Source: Deltaproteobacteria bacterium RBG_16_49_23 (GTDB lineage: Bacteria; Desulfobacterota; BSN033; UBA1163). From it: a DNA stretch of 42,898 nt. Made by a program: the position numbers and the translations under genes. The notes beneath the pieces were generated by a model. It ran no database searches. It saw only the letters and a list, made by a program, of their open reading frames with translations, and was not told the DNA's origin. Numbering within the stretch: position 1 is the stretch's first letter; each line of letters begins with the position of its first letter. The DNA lies in assembly GCA_001798855.1 (NCBI GenBank), contig MGQQ01000138.1, positions 1 through 42,898 of the forward strand, read 5' to 3'. Below, one piece after another: positions 7,408 through 15,585 of this stretch.

Positions 7408-7490
7408 CCCCCTTTTTCTAAGGGGGGTAATGATCTCCTCCCTTTGGTCTCCGACCCAGAGTGGTCTCCGACCCGGAGGGCAAAGGGAGG
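7408..7490. repeat. G/C-rich palindromic repeats between HD and thioesterase genes
   Basis: A short hairpin of C6 and G6 tracts (7408-7428) is followed by CCTCCCTTTG (7437-7446) pairing with CAAAGGGAGG (7481-7490). Between them GGTCTCCGACCC occurs twice in direct orientation (7446 and 7463). The CCTCCCTTTG/CAAAGGGAGG unit recurs at 11860-11880, so this is a dispersed repeat family. Confidence 0.6.
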
Positions 7491-7559
7491 TAGGGAGGGA
7501 TTTAAGAATGTTATTTCTGAACAGTTTTACCACCTAACGGATGAAAGGAGGGATGGAAG

Positions 7560-7955
7560 GTGGCAGTTGAATATGTTTATGAACATGTCGTGACTCCGAT
7601 CGACACTACAGCCTCAGGGATTGCTTACGACGGGAGTTACATCGAGTGGGCCTGCACGGCAAGGGAGCGGATGATGGTCGATCATCTGGATATGAGCGAA
7701 GCCCCTTCTCCCTGGTTTCTGGTAGGAGAGACAAATGTGCGGTTTATGACCCCTGCCTATCTCAACGACCGGATTGAGGTCCGCGTGAAGGTAGGAGACC
7801 ATCATGTGGAAAAGGGGTATGCCAAGCTTGACTTCCGGTTCATCAATAAAGCGACCGGTCAGCTCATTGCCCAGGGATATCAGATCATCTTCTTCTATGA
7901 TTCAAAGACGGGCAAGCGGGTTCCCATCTCAGGGGAATTCAGAAAATTATTATAG
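7560..7955 (+). CDS. 4HBT-family (hotdog) acyl-CoA thioesterase
   Basis: This 131-residue protein has the single hotdog fold of 4-hydroxybenzoyl-CoA thioesterase-like enzymes. It shows an early DTTASGIAYDGSYIEWACTA segment, corresponding to the catalytic loop and central helix, then F-M-T-P-A-Y-L-N-D-R-I-E-V and a late strand pair. Enzymes of this type hydrolyse acyl-CoA thioesters in the cytoplasm. The start is GTG at 7560, chosen because AAAGGAGGG ends seven bases upstream; the ATG at 7553 is out of frame. It converges on the acyl-CoA synthetase genes, so a shared acyl-CoA substrate is possible but unproven. Confidence 0.75.
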   Translation: MAVEYVYEHVVTPIDTTASGIAYDGSYIEWACTARERMMVDHLDMSEAPSPWFLVGETNVRFMTPAYLNDRIEVRVKVGDHHVEKGYAKLDFRFINKATGQLIAQGYQIIFFYDSKTGKRVPISGEFRKLL

Positions 7956-7971
7956 TACGGGTTCCGCCTTC

Positions 7972-8034
7972 ACCCCGTTAGAAATAATGCCCTGCTCGGT
8001 TTCGAGTCGCAACGACTGGAATTTCTAACGGGGT
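7972..8034. repeat. Dispersed palindromic repeat, copy 1 (ACCCCGTTAGAAAT family)
   Basis: ACCCCGTTAGAAAT (7972-7985) is perfectly complementary to ATTTCTAACGGGGT (8021-8034) around a 35-nt centre. The same terminal sequence bounds a 105-bp insert in gspI at 16141-16245. Here it sits between two convergent genes and its right end abuts the stop codon of the minus-strand gene (8035-8037), so it may also work as a two-way terminator. Confidence 0.8.
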
Positions 8035-8730
8035 TCACTCTTCAAGAATGATCCTCGCATCGACGGCAAGGGCGCCTTTTTTGTAGGCCATGACGGGGTT
8101 GAGCTCGAGCTCTCTAATCTCCGGGTTCTCTTCCATCACTCCCGATATTTTCAGGATGATCTCTATTAACGCCGGAAGATCGGCTGGTTCCTTTCCCCGG
8201 TAACCCTGCAGCAATGGGTATCCTTTTAACTCTTCGATCATCTCCAGAGCATCTTTTCGACTCAGCGGAATAATCCTGAAAGAGACATCTTTGAGAACTT
8301 CCACAAAGATTCCACCCAGACCAAACATGATGACCGGCCCGAACTGGGGATCTTTGCTTGCGCCTACAATCACCTCTGTTCCAGGCTTTGCCATCTTTTG
8401 CACGGATACCCCCCGGATGGACGCCGAAGGATTTTTCTCTTGAACCCGATCCATGATCTGACTGTAAGCGGCCTTGACATCGGAGGCATGATTCAGGGAA
8501 AGTTTCACACCGCCTGAGTCACTCTTGTGAACGATATCCGGGGAAGCGATCTTCAAAGCCACAGGAAAACCCATCTCCTGGCTGAACAGAATGGCCTCTT
8601 TCTGAGTTCTGGCCAGTCTTGTCTCGATCACGGGAATCCCTGCCTGCTTCAGGAACTTTTTCGATTCAAATTCGGTCAGAATCCGTCTTCCCTCCTTTCT
8701 CAATTGTGCGATCATCGCTGATTTCTTCAT
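8035..8730 (-). CDS. ADP-forming acyl-CoA synthetase, beta (ATP-grasp) subunit
   Basis: This 231-residue protein is an ATP-grasp domain of the ADP-forming acetate/acyl-CoA ligase family. Motifs are FLKQAGIPV, the FPVALKIASPDIVHKSDSGG block (Lys and His-Lys-Ser-Asp of the ATP-grasp site), GPVIMFGLGGIFVEV and the late ELELNPVMA. It partners the larger CoA-binding subunit encoded just upstream; the two reading frames overlap by four bases (ATGA), so translation is coupled. The pair interconverts acyl-CoA + ADP + Pi with free acid + ATP + CoA. The size equals that of stand-alone beta subunits. Confidence 0.85.
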   Translation of the reverse strand: MKKSAMIAQLRKEGRRILTEFESKKFLKQAGIPVIETRLARTQKEAILFSQEMGFPVALKIASPDIVHKSDSGGVKLSLNHASDVKAAYSQIMDRVQEKNPSASIRGVSVQKMAKPGTEVIVGASKDPQFGPVIMFGLGGIFVEVLKDVSFRIIPLSRKDALEMIEELKGYPLLQGYRGKEPADLPALIEIILKISGVMEENPEIRELELNPVMAYKKGALAVDARIILEE

Positions 8731-10139
8731 TGATCTCCTCCCTTCGCCTTCGCATATTGGCTCGCCACCCCCAGCGCTTTAATAGCCATTTCGATATCCG
8801 GAAATACCGGGAATCCCAGTTCCTCCAGCCGGCGGGACATTTCATTGATCGAGTCCAATCTCGGCCCATAGACCCATGAGGCGACCGGCACCCGGTTCCC
8901 CTGCAACTCCCTGTAGATTTTTAGATATTCCTCGATGAACTCACCGGAAGGGCCCGTCCAAATGACATTGAAGATAGAGTCGATACAAGGATCAACGGTC
9001 ACGGTCTTCAGAATTTCAGAATAGATGGACATATAATCATTGACCACGGCCATCGGCGGCCCGATATCTACGATTCTCTTTCCCAGACCCGGAAAGATGG
9101 CATCTAATTTTTTTCTCGTTCGAGGAGATAATAAGGGAACAGAGAGACCGTATTTCGCTCCCTCGTCAATGGCCAGAACCCCGACCCCGCCGGTGAATGT
9201 GATGATTCCCAGCCGATTCCCTTTGGGCAGGGGTTGATAAGCAAAGATTTTAGGCAACTCAAACAGCTCCCGGAAATTTTCCAGCCGGATGATTCCGGAC
9301 TGTTTGCAGGCCGCATCAAATATCCGGTCGTCCAGGGCAAGGGAACCGGTGTGAGAGGCGGAGACGCGAGCTCCCTGTCCCGTCCTGCCCGATTTTAAGA
9401 TGAGGACGGGTTTCCTGGAGGTCACCCTTTTTGAAACCTTCAGAAACCTCCGGCCATCTTTAATGCTTTCAAGATAAAGGGTCATCACTTTTGTCAATGG
9501 ATCTCTTTCGAGATAGTCCATGATGTCGCATTCATCGACATCACACTTATTTCCAAAGTCGCATATTTTGCTTACCCCGTAGCGGAGGTCTCCGTAAGGA
9601 AAGGCCTGGGGATTAATCATCCCTGTCTGTGCGCAGATGGCTATTGTCCCCTCCTTTACCCTTTCGTATCCCATTTCGTAGGGGTTGGGAATGAGGCCTT
9701 TTGCCGGATTGGCGACGCCTGCCGTATTGGGCCCGATGATTCGAAGGTCTCCCTGCCCGGCAATCGCCACGATCTCCTCTTGAAGTCTGCGTCCTTCCTC
9801 ATCCCTTTCCGCAAAACCATCCGAGACGACAATGGCGGCCCTCACCCCTTTCTGTATGCACTCTCTCAGGATTCCGGGCACGGACTTGCTGCCTGTGATG
9901 ATGAGAACCAGATCTATTCTTTGTGGGACCTCCTTAATCGAGGGATAGACCGTTAATCCCCAAATCTCTCTATAGGATGGATTGACAGGATAGATTTCTC
10001 CCTTAAAACCGGCATTGATCAGAGACTTGATCACCACATAGCCGCCAAAAAAGCCTTCTTTCAGCGATCCGATAACAGCGATGCTCCGGGGATCAAAAAA
10101 GGGGGTGAGACCGCTTCGCTCCGGCTTTTTATGTGGCAT
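8727..10139 (-). CDS. ADP-forming acyl-CoA synthetase, alpha (CoA-binding) subunit
   Basis: A 470-residue protein with an N-terminal CoA-binding Rossmann domain (FFDPRSIAVIGSLKEGFFGG; NPSYREIWGL) followed by two succinyl-CoA-ligase-like flavodoxin folds. The SASHTGSLA segment carries the His phosphorylated during catalysis in this family, and GVGVLAIDEGAKYGL fits the third domain. The length and the separate ATP-grasp subunit downstream match the archaeal-type heterodimeric layout rather than the fused ~700-residue form. It probably yields ATP from acyl-CoA during fermentation or aromatic/amino-acid breakdown; the substrate cannot be read from sequence. Confidence 0.87.
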   Translation of the reverse strand: MPHKKPERSGLTPFFDPRSIAVIGSLKEGFFGGYVVIKSLINAGFKGEIYPVNPSYREIWGLTVYPSIKEVPQRIDLVLIITGSKSVPGILRECIQKGVRAAIVVSDGFAERDEEGRRLQEEIVAIAGQGDLRIIGPNTAGVANPAKGLIPNPYEMGYERVKEGTIAICAQTGMINPQAFPYGDLRYGVSKICDFGNKCDVDECDIMDYLERDPLTKVMTLYLESIKDGRRFLKVSKRVTSRKPVLILKSGRTGQGARVSASHTGSLALDDRIFDAACKQSGIIRLENFRELFELPKIFAYQPLPKGNRLGIITFTGGVGVLAIDEGAKYGLSVPLLSPRTRKKLDAIFPGLGKRIVDIGPPMAVVNDYMSIYSEILKTVTVDPCIDSIFNVIWTGPSGEFIEEYLKIYRELQGNRVPVASWVYGPRLDSINEMSRRLEELGFPVFPDIEMAIKALGVASQYAKAKGGDQ

Positions 10140-10247
10140 TTACATTCTCCTTAGGATGGCTTTGATCTTTGGCGATAGACCCACTCAAATTAACCATTTC
10201 AACAAACGATTTCAACCTAAATTGAACGATTCTTTTTGGAATTTATT

Positions 10248-10341
10248 GTAGCCCCAGGCTTTAGCCTGCGTTTTCCTCTCACCCGCCGGGTGAGAATTTG
10301 TTTCCGACCCGCCTGCCAAAGAACTTGTTCGGCGGGCAGGT
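10248..10341. repeat. Dispersed repeat (GGCTTTAGCCTGCG family) plus hairpin
   Basis: GGCTTTAGCCTGCG with a following TCACCCGCCGGGTGAG hairpin matches one arm of a larger palindrome at 28187-28280. A second G/C-rich hairpin (CCCGCCTGCC with GGCGGGCAGG tracts) follows at 10308-10340. It fills the 308-bp gap between the acyl-CoA synthetase and rhomboid genes; I see no gene there. Confidence 0.6.
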
Positions 10342-10447
10342 AAAATCACACAACCTAAAGGTTGCGGTTACATTTTAGATGATAAATCGCTCAATTTAAT
10401 TTCAATACATTTTGCGGGAAACATAAGATGAATGGGGAGAGAGATCC

Positions 10448-11419
10448 CTAACTCAGGATTCGGACTTCGAGGAAGAGATCTCCCCGGTTGCCCTCACGGT
10501 CAGCCCGGCCCAAACCCTTCAGACGAAGCTGTGTGCCTTGACGGACCCTCTGGGGAATCGTGACGATTATGTGTCTCTTCTTTAATCCCTGGGGGACCGC
10601 GACCATTTTTCGGGCTCCCTGAAGGGCCTCCTTCGGCGTAATCAAGATTTCTCCAGAAAGATCCAATTCTTCGGAAAGGGACTGAGGGGAGATGGTCTGA
10701 AGGCGTGGCGTGGTCTTCCTATCGGTATAATGGCGTAACCCCTGACCCAAACCCATCCTGGGAATCAGGTCAAATAGTTTGATGAAAACGAGGCCGACGG
10801 CAAAACCGCCGACATGGGCCCAGAAGGCAACCCCTCCGACATTTTTTGGAGTGAGGCTTGCGGAAAATACCTGTATGAGAAGCCAGTAACCGAGAAAGAT
10901 GAAGGCCGGGATTTCCACAAACTGGAAAAAGAAGAAGATCGGAATCAATGTGTAGATTCGGGAACGGGGATAAAGGAGAAGATAGGCTCCCATGATCCCT
11001 GAGATGGCTCCGCTTGCGCCAATGGTGGGGATTCCGGAGTCCCAGTTGGTGTAAAGATGGATCAACCCCGCTGCCATTCCGCAAAGGAGGTAGAAGATCA
11101 AGTATCGAATATGACCGAGCCGGTCCTCGATGTTATCTCCGAAGATATAGAGGAACCACATATTGCCGAGTATGTGAAAGAAACCGCCGTGAAGAAACAT
11201 CGATGTGATGAAAGGGAAGGCCTGCTCTAAGAATGTAAATTGTACGGAGAGCTCCGGATTGGAATACCGGAGGGGGACAATTCCATAGAAATATAGGGCT
11301 TCCCTCAAATGAGGACCCTGGTAGAGTTGCCAGAGAAAGGCGATGCCATTGGCGATAATGATCAGGAGATTGACCACTGGAAAGGTCTTTGATCGAATCG
11401 CATCTCGAATGGGAATCAT
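10448..11419 (-). CDS. Rhomboid intramembrane serine protease with DnaJ-C-like tail
   Basis: A 323-residue inner-membrane protein. Residues 1-230 form a rhomboid domain with six or so membrane helices: the GNMWFLYIFGDNIEDRLGH loop, catalytic Ser136 in GASGAISG and catalytic His202 in FWAHVGG. After a linker, residues ~258-323 resemble the C-terminal domain of DnaJ (HIIVTIPQRVRQGTQLRLKG, then GDLFLEVRIL), a beta-domain that binds peptides. This fusion could bring unfolded or membrane substrates to the protease. Substrates are unknown. It is not a rhombosortase of the GlyGly-CTERM kind by any visible feature. Strong GAGGAGAG ribosome site. Confidence 0.88.
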   Translation of the reverse strand: MIPIRDAIRSKTFPVVNLLIIIANGIAFLWQLYQGPHLREALYFYGIVPLRYSNPELSVQFTFLEQAFPFITSMFLHGGFFHILGNMWFLYIFGDNIEDRLGHIRYLIFYLLCGMAAGLIHLYTNWDSGIPTIGASGAISGIMGAYLLLYPRSRIYTLIPIFFFFQFVEIPAFIFLGYWLLIQVFSASLTPKNVGGVAFWAHVGGFAVGLVFIKLFDLIPRMGLGQGLRHYTDRKTTPRLQTISPQSLSEELDLSGEILITPKEALQGARKMVAVPQGLKKRHIIVTIPQRVRQGTQLRLKGLGRADREGNRGDLFLEVRILS

Positions 11420-11730
11420 GGGCGCTCTCCTCTAATACTTCCCCTCTCCTCATGGGGGAGAGGAGAAGGGTGAGGGGAAATTTCAAATATTTTTAGATCT
11501 CAGATTTTTAAATACTATACCAATGATCACTAAAAAAACAAGCGGGTTGAGAATTCAGACCGGCTGGAAACGTGTTTTTGTCCTTGATTTTTAATAAAGC
11601 GTGAGTTAACTTGAACAAGGTGTTGATAAGGCCAAACTGGCTTGATTACAGTTAGCAAGAAGTGTTTGCTGTCGTTTCTTGCTAATTGAAAATTGCTAAT
11701 TGATCACTGAAAATTGATTTTTTTAGGAAG
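11420..11730. other. Intergenic, repeats only
   Basis: No gene is seen. A hairpin of CCCCTCTCCTC and GAGAGGAG tracts lies at about 11442-11466. It is followed by GGGGAAATTTCAAATA, which resembles the right end of the 194-bp repeat found three times further along. The remainder is A/T-rich with short direct repeats of TTGCTAATTGA (about 11680-11705) just before tRNA-Glu. Confidence 0.5.
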
Positions 11731-11803
11731 GGTCCCATCGTCTAGTGGCCTAGGACACCGGCCTCTCACGTCGGTAACACGGGTTCGAACCCCGTTGGGA
11801 CCA
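11731..11803 (+). tRNA. tRNA-Glu (anticodon CTC), CCA not encoded
   Basis: The acceptor stem GGTCCCA pairs with TGGGACC (11796-11802), discriminator A11803. The anticodon stem CCGGC/GTCGG encloses loop CTCTCAC, giving anticodon CUC (glutamate). The T arm is ACGGG-TTCGAAC-CCCGT. The gene is followed by TTAAG, so CCA must be added by enzyme, unlike the tRNA-Gln in this window. No integrase or repeated tRNA end is seen beside it. Confidence 0.95.
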
Positions 11804-11859
11804 TTAAGTGGTTTGTATCAATTTACGGTTTGAAATCATTTTTGTAAAATCCCTCCGAT

Positions 11860-11880
11860 CCTCCCTTTGCCAAAGGGAGG
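11860..11880. repeat. Short palindrome, CCTCCCTTTG/CAAAGGGAGG
   Basis: A perfect 10-bp inverted repeat with a single central base. It is the same arm sequence as the pair at 7437-7490. It may act as a processing or termination hairpin downstream of tRNA-Glu. Confidence 0.6.
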
Positions 11881-11973
11881 TGAAAATTATCCCTCTTTTA
11901 ACAAAGTCGGTACGACTCGAAACCGAGGGGATGAAATAATTTTTTTCAAAAAGCAAAAGTATTACAAAGGTTT

Positions 11974-12008
11974 AAAGGGGTTAGGCGATTGGCCTAACCC
12001 CTTTTTTG
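11974..12008 (+). terminator. Rho-independent terminator upstream of the T2SS operon
   Basis: AAAGGGGTTAGG pairs exactly with CCTAACCCCTTT around a 7-nt loop and is followed by a T-rich tract. It lies 170 bp after tRNA-Glu and 87 bp before gspE, so it isolates the secretion operon from upstream transcription. Confidence 0.9.
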
Positions 12009-12031
12009 TACACCTGCGAGGAAAGAAGATA

Positions 12032-12060
12032 TTGCATAATTTTAAAAAATCTGGTTTAAT
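12032..12060 (+). promoter_or_regulatory. Putative promoter of the gsp operon
   Basis: TTGCAT (12032-12037) and TTTAAT (12055-12060) are 17 bp apart, and TGG before the -10 gives an extended -10 element. It lies between the terminator at 11974-12008 and the gspE start at 12095. No operator or riboswitch is apparent. Confidence 0.45.
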
Positions 12061-12094
12061 TATAAGTATATAGAATTTATCGGAGAATCTTTAA

Positions 12095-13807
12095 ATGGAG
12101 AACCTCAGCAGTCAAATCTTCTCTTTTTTAGTCGATAAGGGCTTGATCGAGAAGACCGAGTTAGAAAAGGCTTCCCTGCCGGATCAGGCGCCCGGCTCTC
12201 TCTCGCTTGAAGACCATCTCATCAGCTCCGGACTCATCACCAAGGAAGCGTTTCGTTCCGCGCTTGCGGAATTTTTCGGCGCCTCATTTGCACAGGAAGA
12301 GGATTTTCCCGTCGAGTCGGTTCTGGTCAATCATCTATCGATTCAATTTATGAGGGAATCAAAATTTGTCCCTGCCCGATTGGTGAACAATGAATTGACG
12401 GTCATTATGAGCAATCCACACGACTTCTATACGATCGATGCGATCCGGTTGGCGACCCAGTATGAAGTCCGTGCGCTGGTTGGAAGAGAGAATGAGATTC
12501 TGGAAGCCATCGACCGTCATTACGGATCCGGCCCGACCTCCATGGAGAAGATCATTGAGGACATGGAGAACATTCCGGAATATAGTCCGGAAGAGGAGGA
12601 TAGCATCGATCACCTCCGGGATCTGGCCTCAGAAGGACCGGTCATCCGCCTGGTCAACCTCGTTATTTCAAAAGCGATCGAGACAAGGGCGAGCGACATA
12701 CACTTCGAACCTTTTGAGGATCAGTTCAAGGTCCGGTACCGGATCGATGGCGTGCTTCACAATGTGGAATCTCCTCCCAAAAGACTTCAGGCGGCCATTG
12801 TCTCCCGCATCAAGATCATGGCGAAGCTCAATATTGCCGAGAGGCGGCTTCCCCAGGACGGACGGATTATGCTCCGGGTCAAGGGCAAAGAGGTTGATTT
12901 CAGGGTCTCCTCCATTCCGACCATCTATGGAGAGAGCCTTGTCTTAAGAATTCTGGATAAGACCAGCATCCTGATGGAAGTTGAGAGATTGGGTTTTCCC
13001 GAAGATACGCTCGCGGGCTTTGAATATCTGGTCGAAAGACCCCATGGGATCATCCTTGTCACCGGTCCCACGGGAAGCGGAAAGACGACCACCCTCTACT
13101 GTGCCCTGCAGAAAATCAATTCTTCCGAGAAGAAAATCATCACCGTTGAAGATCCGGTGGAGTACCAGTTAAAAGGCGTCAATCAAATTCAGGTGAAACC
13201 CTCCATTGGACTTTCTTTTAGCAATGCCCTGCGGTCCATTGTCCGCCAGGATCCGGATGTCATCCTCATCGGTGAGATCCGGGACGCAGAGACGGCGGAA
13301 ATTGCCATTCACTCCGCCCTGACAGGCCACCTGGTCCTGAGCACCCTCCACACGAACGATGCCCCCAGCGCCATCACACGGCTTCTCGATATGGGCATGG
13401 AAGATTACCTCCTCTCCTCCACCATCATCGGGCTGCTGGCCCAGCGCCTGGTGAGAGTGGCCTGCCCTAACTGCCGGGAGCCTTATCCGCCGGACTCCCC
13501 CATTCTGAAAGGGCTAAAGACAGAAGTGAAGAGGCTGAACGGATTCAATCTCTTCGATGTCAAGGGATGTGAGAGCTGCGCCTACACAGGCTACCGGGGC
13601 CGGACAGGGATATTCGAATTCCTTAAAGTCAACGACGAAATTCAGAGGCTCATCCTGGAAAAGAAAGGTTCCCAGGTCATTAAGGAGGCGGCCCGAAAAC
13701 AGGGCATGAGGACTTTGAGAGAGGATGGCTGGATGAAGGTGAGGCAGGGCATGACAACCGTTTCAGAGGTCTTAAGGGTCACACAGGAAGAAGAGATCCT
13801 GTATTAA
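12095..13807 (+). CDS. gspE: Type II secretion system assembly ATPase GspE
   Basis: A 570-residue cytoplasmic hexameric ATPase that powers the T2SS pseudopilus. The N-terminal ~150 residues are the GspE/MshE N domain (SLEDHLISSGLITKEAF; IMSNPHDFYTIDAI). The motor has RASDIHFEP, Walker A GPTGSGKTTT (from residue 324), an Asp box around ITVEDPVEYQ, Walker B DPDVILIGEIRDAET and the His box STLHTNDA. A zinc-binding insert has CPNC (about 457-460) and CESC (about 492-495), typical of GspE/PilB. The first gene of the operon and the presence of all minor pseudopilins support GspE over PilB. Confidence 0.95.
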   Translation: MENLSSQIFSFLVDKGLIEKTELEKASLPDQAPGSLSLEDHLISSGLITKEAFRSALAEFFGASFAQEEDFPVESVLVNHLSIQFMRESKFVPARLVNNELTVIMSNPHDFYTIDAIRLATQYEVRALVGRENEILEAIDRHYGSGPTSMEKIIEDMENIPEYSPEEEDSIDHLRDLASEGPVIRLVNLVISKAIETRASDIHFEPFEDQFKVRYRIDGVLHNVESPPKRLQAAIVSRIKIMAKLNIAERRLPQDGRIMLRVKGKEVDFRVSSIPTIYGESLVLRILDKTSILMEVERLGFPEDTLAGFEYLVERPHGIILVTGPTGSGKTTTLYCALQKINSSEKKIITVEDPVEYQLKGVNQIQVKPSIGLSFSNALRSIVRQDPDVILIGEIRDAETAEIAIHSALTGHLVLSTLHTNDAPSAITRLLDMGMEDYLLSSTIIGLLAQRLVRVACPNCREPYPPDSPILKGLKTEVKRLNGFNLFDVKGCESCAYTGYRGRTGIFEFLKVNDEIQRLILEKKGSQVIKEAARKQGMRTLREDGWMKVRQGMTTVSEVLRVTQEEEILY

Positions 13808-13811
13808 AGTC

Positions 13812-13870
13812 ATTTCAAATTTCAGATTGCAAATTGAAAAATTTACAATCTGAAATCTAAAATTTGAAAT
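13812..13870. repeat. Palindrome between gspE and gspF
   Basis: ATTTCAAATTTCAGATTG (13812-13829) pairs with the segment 13846-13870 with one small bulge. It is A/T-rich, lacks a T tract and sits inside the operon, so it is more likely a message-stability hairpin or a mobile repeat than a terminator. Confidence 0.6.
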
Positions 13871-13923
13871 TAGCGGTTTAGGGTCTTGAGAAAAAAAGAA
13901 GGAGAAGGAAACAATAAAGGGAA

Positions 13924-15138
13924 ATGGTAGAGTTCTTCTACAAAGCCACGACCCTCAGCGGACAGACGGTCGAAGGGTTAATGGAGGGCAAGGATGAATC
14001 CACAGTCGTCCAGAGCCTTCACCAGATGGGCTATATCCCCATTCGCATCGGCTCCGCTGAGAAAGGGGAGACGGGTTTTTCCCTTGCCTCCTTTTTGCCC
14101 CAACGGGTTGGCGTCAAGGACCTCCTCGTCTTTACTCAGGAGCTTTCTACTCTCGTTTCCGCAGGGTTGCCTATCGACCGGAGCCTCAGTATTCTGGGAA
14201 CCCTGACCGAGAATCAAAAATTGGGAGAGACGGTAAAGGATGTGCTTAAGAGGATCGAGGGAGGAAACTCTCTGGCCGAGGCTCTCAGTAACCATCCTCG
14301 AATCTTTCCAAAACTCTACGTCAATATGGTGAAGGCCGGAGAAGCAGGGGGTTTTTTAGAGACGATTCTGGCGAGATTGGCTCAATATCTGGAGAGTTCA
14401 AAAGAGATCCGCGAGACCCTGATCTCCGTCATGATCTATCCCTTGATTCTTACCTTTGTCAGCGGGCTCTCCATCGCCATTTTGGTCACCTTTGTGATCC
14501 CGAGATTTGCCAAGATCTTTTCCGATATGGGACAGGCCATTCCCCTGCCCACGCAAATCATACTCTGGATCAGCCATGGGGTCAGGAGTTACTGGTGGGG
14601 AGGCCTGGGGGCGGCCGTCCTGGTCTATTACGGGTGGAAGCTCTATACCCGGGATGAAGAGAGAAAATTCGGGTGGGATCGATTCAAGTTGAAGTGGATT
14701 CTCGTGGGGGACCTGATCAAGAAGATTGAGGTCGCACGATTCTCAAGGACCCTGGGCACCCTGCTTCAAAGCGGCGTCCCAATCCTGCCCGCTCTTAATC
14801 TGGTCAAGGAAGTTTCCCTGAACAGCGTCATTTCAAGATCCATCGGCAATCTTCACGACCGGCTGAGGGAGGGGAAGGGGATATCGAAATCACTAGTCGA
14901 GACGGATGTTTTTCCTCCCCTGGCGGTTCATATGATCGGGGTCGGGGAGGAGACGGGAAGGCTCGACGAAATGCTTCTCAAAGTGGCCGAAACCTATGAG
15001 GAGAATGTCCGGAATTCACTCAAGAGGTTTATCTCCTTATTGGAGCCGTTGATCATCCTCATCATGGGAGGGGCGGTGGGGTTTATTGTCATATCCATGA
15101 TGTTGGCCATCTTCAGCATCAATGAGATTCCATTTTAG
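13924..15138 (+). CDS. gspF: Type II secretion inner-membrane protein GspF
   Basis: A 404-residue polytopic membrane protein with two tandem T2SF domains: residues ~65-190 (DLLVFTQELSTLVSAGLPID, then NMVKAGEAGGFLETIL) and ~265-390 (FSRTLGTLLQSGVPILPAL, then MIGVGEETGRLDEMLLKVAE). Three membrane helices lie near 170-190, 215-240 and 375-400. GspF is the platform that links the GspE ATPase to pseudopilus assembly. Length and motif order are standard for the family. A GAAGGAGAAGGAAA purine stretch precedes the ATG. Confidence 0.95.
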   Translation: MVEFFYKATTLSGQTVEGLMEGKDESTVVQSLHQMGYIPIRIGSAEKGETGFSLASFLPQRVGVKDLLVFTQELSTLVSAGLPIDRSLSILGTLTENQKLGETVKDVLKRIEGGNSLAEALSNHPRIFPKLYVNMVKAGEAGGFLETILARLAQYLESSKEIRETLISVMIYPLILTFVSGLSIAILVTFVIPRFAKIFSDMGQAIPLPTQIILWISHGVRSYWWGGLGAAVLVYYGWKLYTRDEERKFGWDRFKLKWILVGDLIKKIEVARFSRTLGTLLQSGVPILPALNLVKEVSLNSVISRSIGNLHDRLREGKGISKSLVETDVFPPLAVHMIGVGEETGRLDEMLLKVAETYEENVRNSLKRFISLLEPLIILIMGGAVGFIVISMMLAIFSINEIPF

Positions 15139-15156
15139 AAAAGAGAGAGGTAGAAG

Positions 15157-15585
15157 ATGAAGGATCATGATAGGCGAGGCGAACGGGGTTTTACATTGAT
15201 TGAGATCATGATCGTGATCATCATCATCGGGCTTATGGCCGGCCTGGTCGCCCCCAGACTCATGGACAAACTCACCCAGGCAAAACATAAGGCGGCCAAG
15301 GCTCAGGTCGCGCTCTACGGGACCGCCCTTGATACGTTCCGGCTCGATGTGGGGAGATATCCGACAACGGAAGAGGGGTTGAAAGTCCTCCGGGAAAAAC
15401 CTCCCGGGGTAGAGATGTGGAAAGGGCCTTATTTGTCGAAGGAAGTCGCTCTGGACCCCTGGGGCAAACCCTATATCTATAAATCTCCCGGTGAACATGG
15501 CGATTACGATCTTCTCTCCTTTGGTCTCGATGGCGTGGAGGGAGGGGAGGGGGAGAATCAGGATGTCATGAGCTGGAAGGATTGA
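15157..15585 (+). CDS. gspG: Major pseudopilin GspG
   Basis: This 142-residue pseudopilin has a short basic leader (MKDHDRRGERG) cut before FTLIEIMIVIIIIGLMAGLV, which forms the N-terminal helix. The globular domain contains YPTTEEGLKVL, DPWGKPYIY and YDLLSFGLDG, matching the calcium-binding GspG core. It polymerises into the pseudopilus that pushes folded substrates through the secretin. A GAGAGAGG ribosome site precedes the ATG. Its stop overlaps the start of gspH (TGATG). Confidence 0.95.
   Translation: MKDHDRRGERGFTLIEIMIVIIIIGLMAGLVAPRLMDKLTQAKHKAAKAQVALYGTALDTFRLDVGRYPTTEEGLKVLREKPPGVEMWKGPYLSKEVALDPWGKPYIYKSPGEHGDYDLLSFGLDGVEGGEGENQDVMSWKD

Noticed and set aside
10448-11419. Rhomboid as a rhombosortase serving the nearby T2SS
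   Set aside because: The domain layout (DnaJ-C-like tail) differs from rhombosortases and none of the secreted proteins here ends in a GlyGly-CTERM segment.
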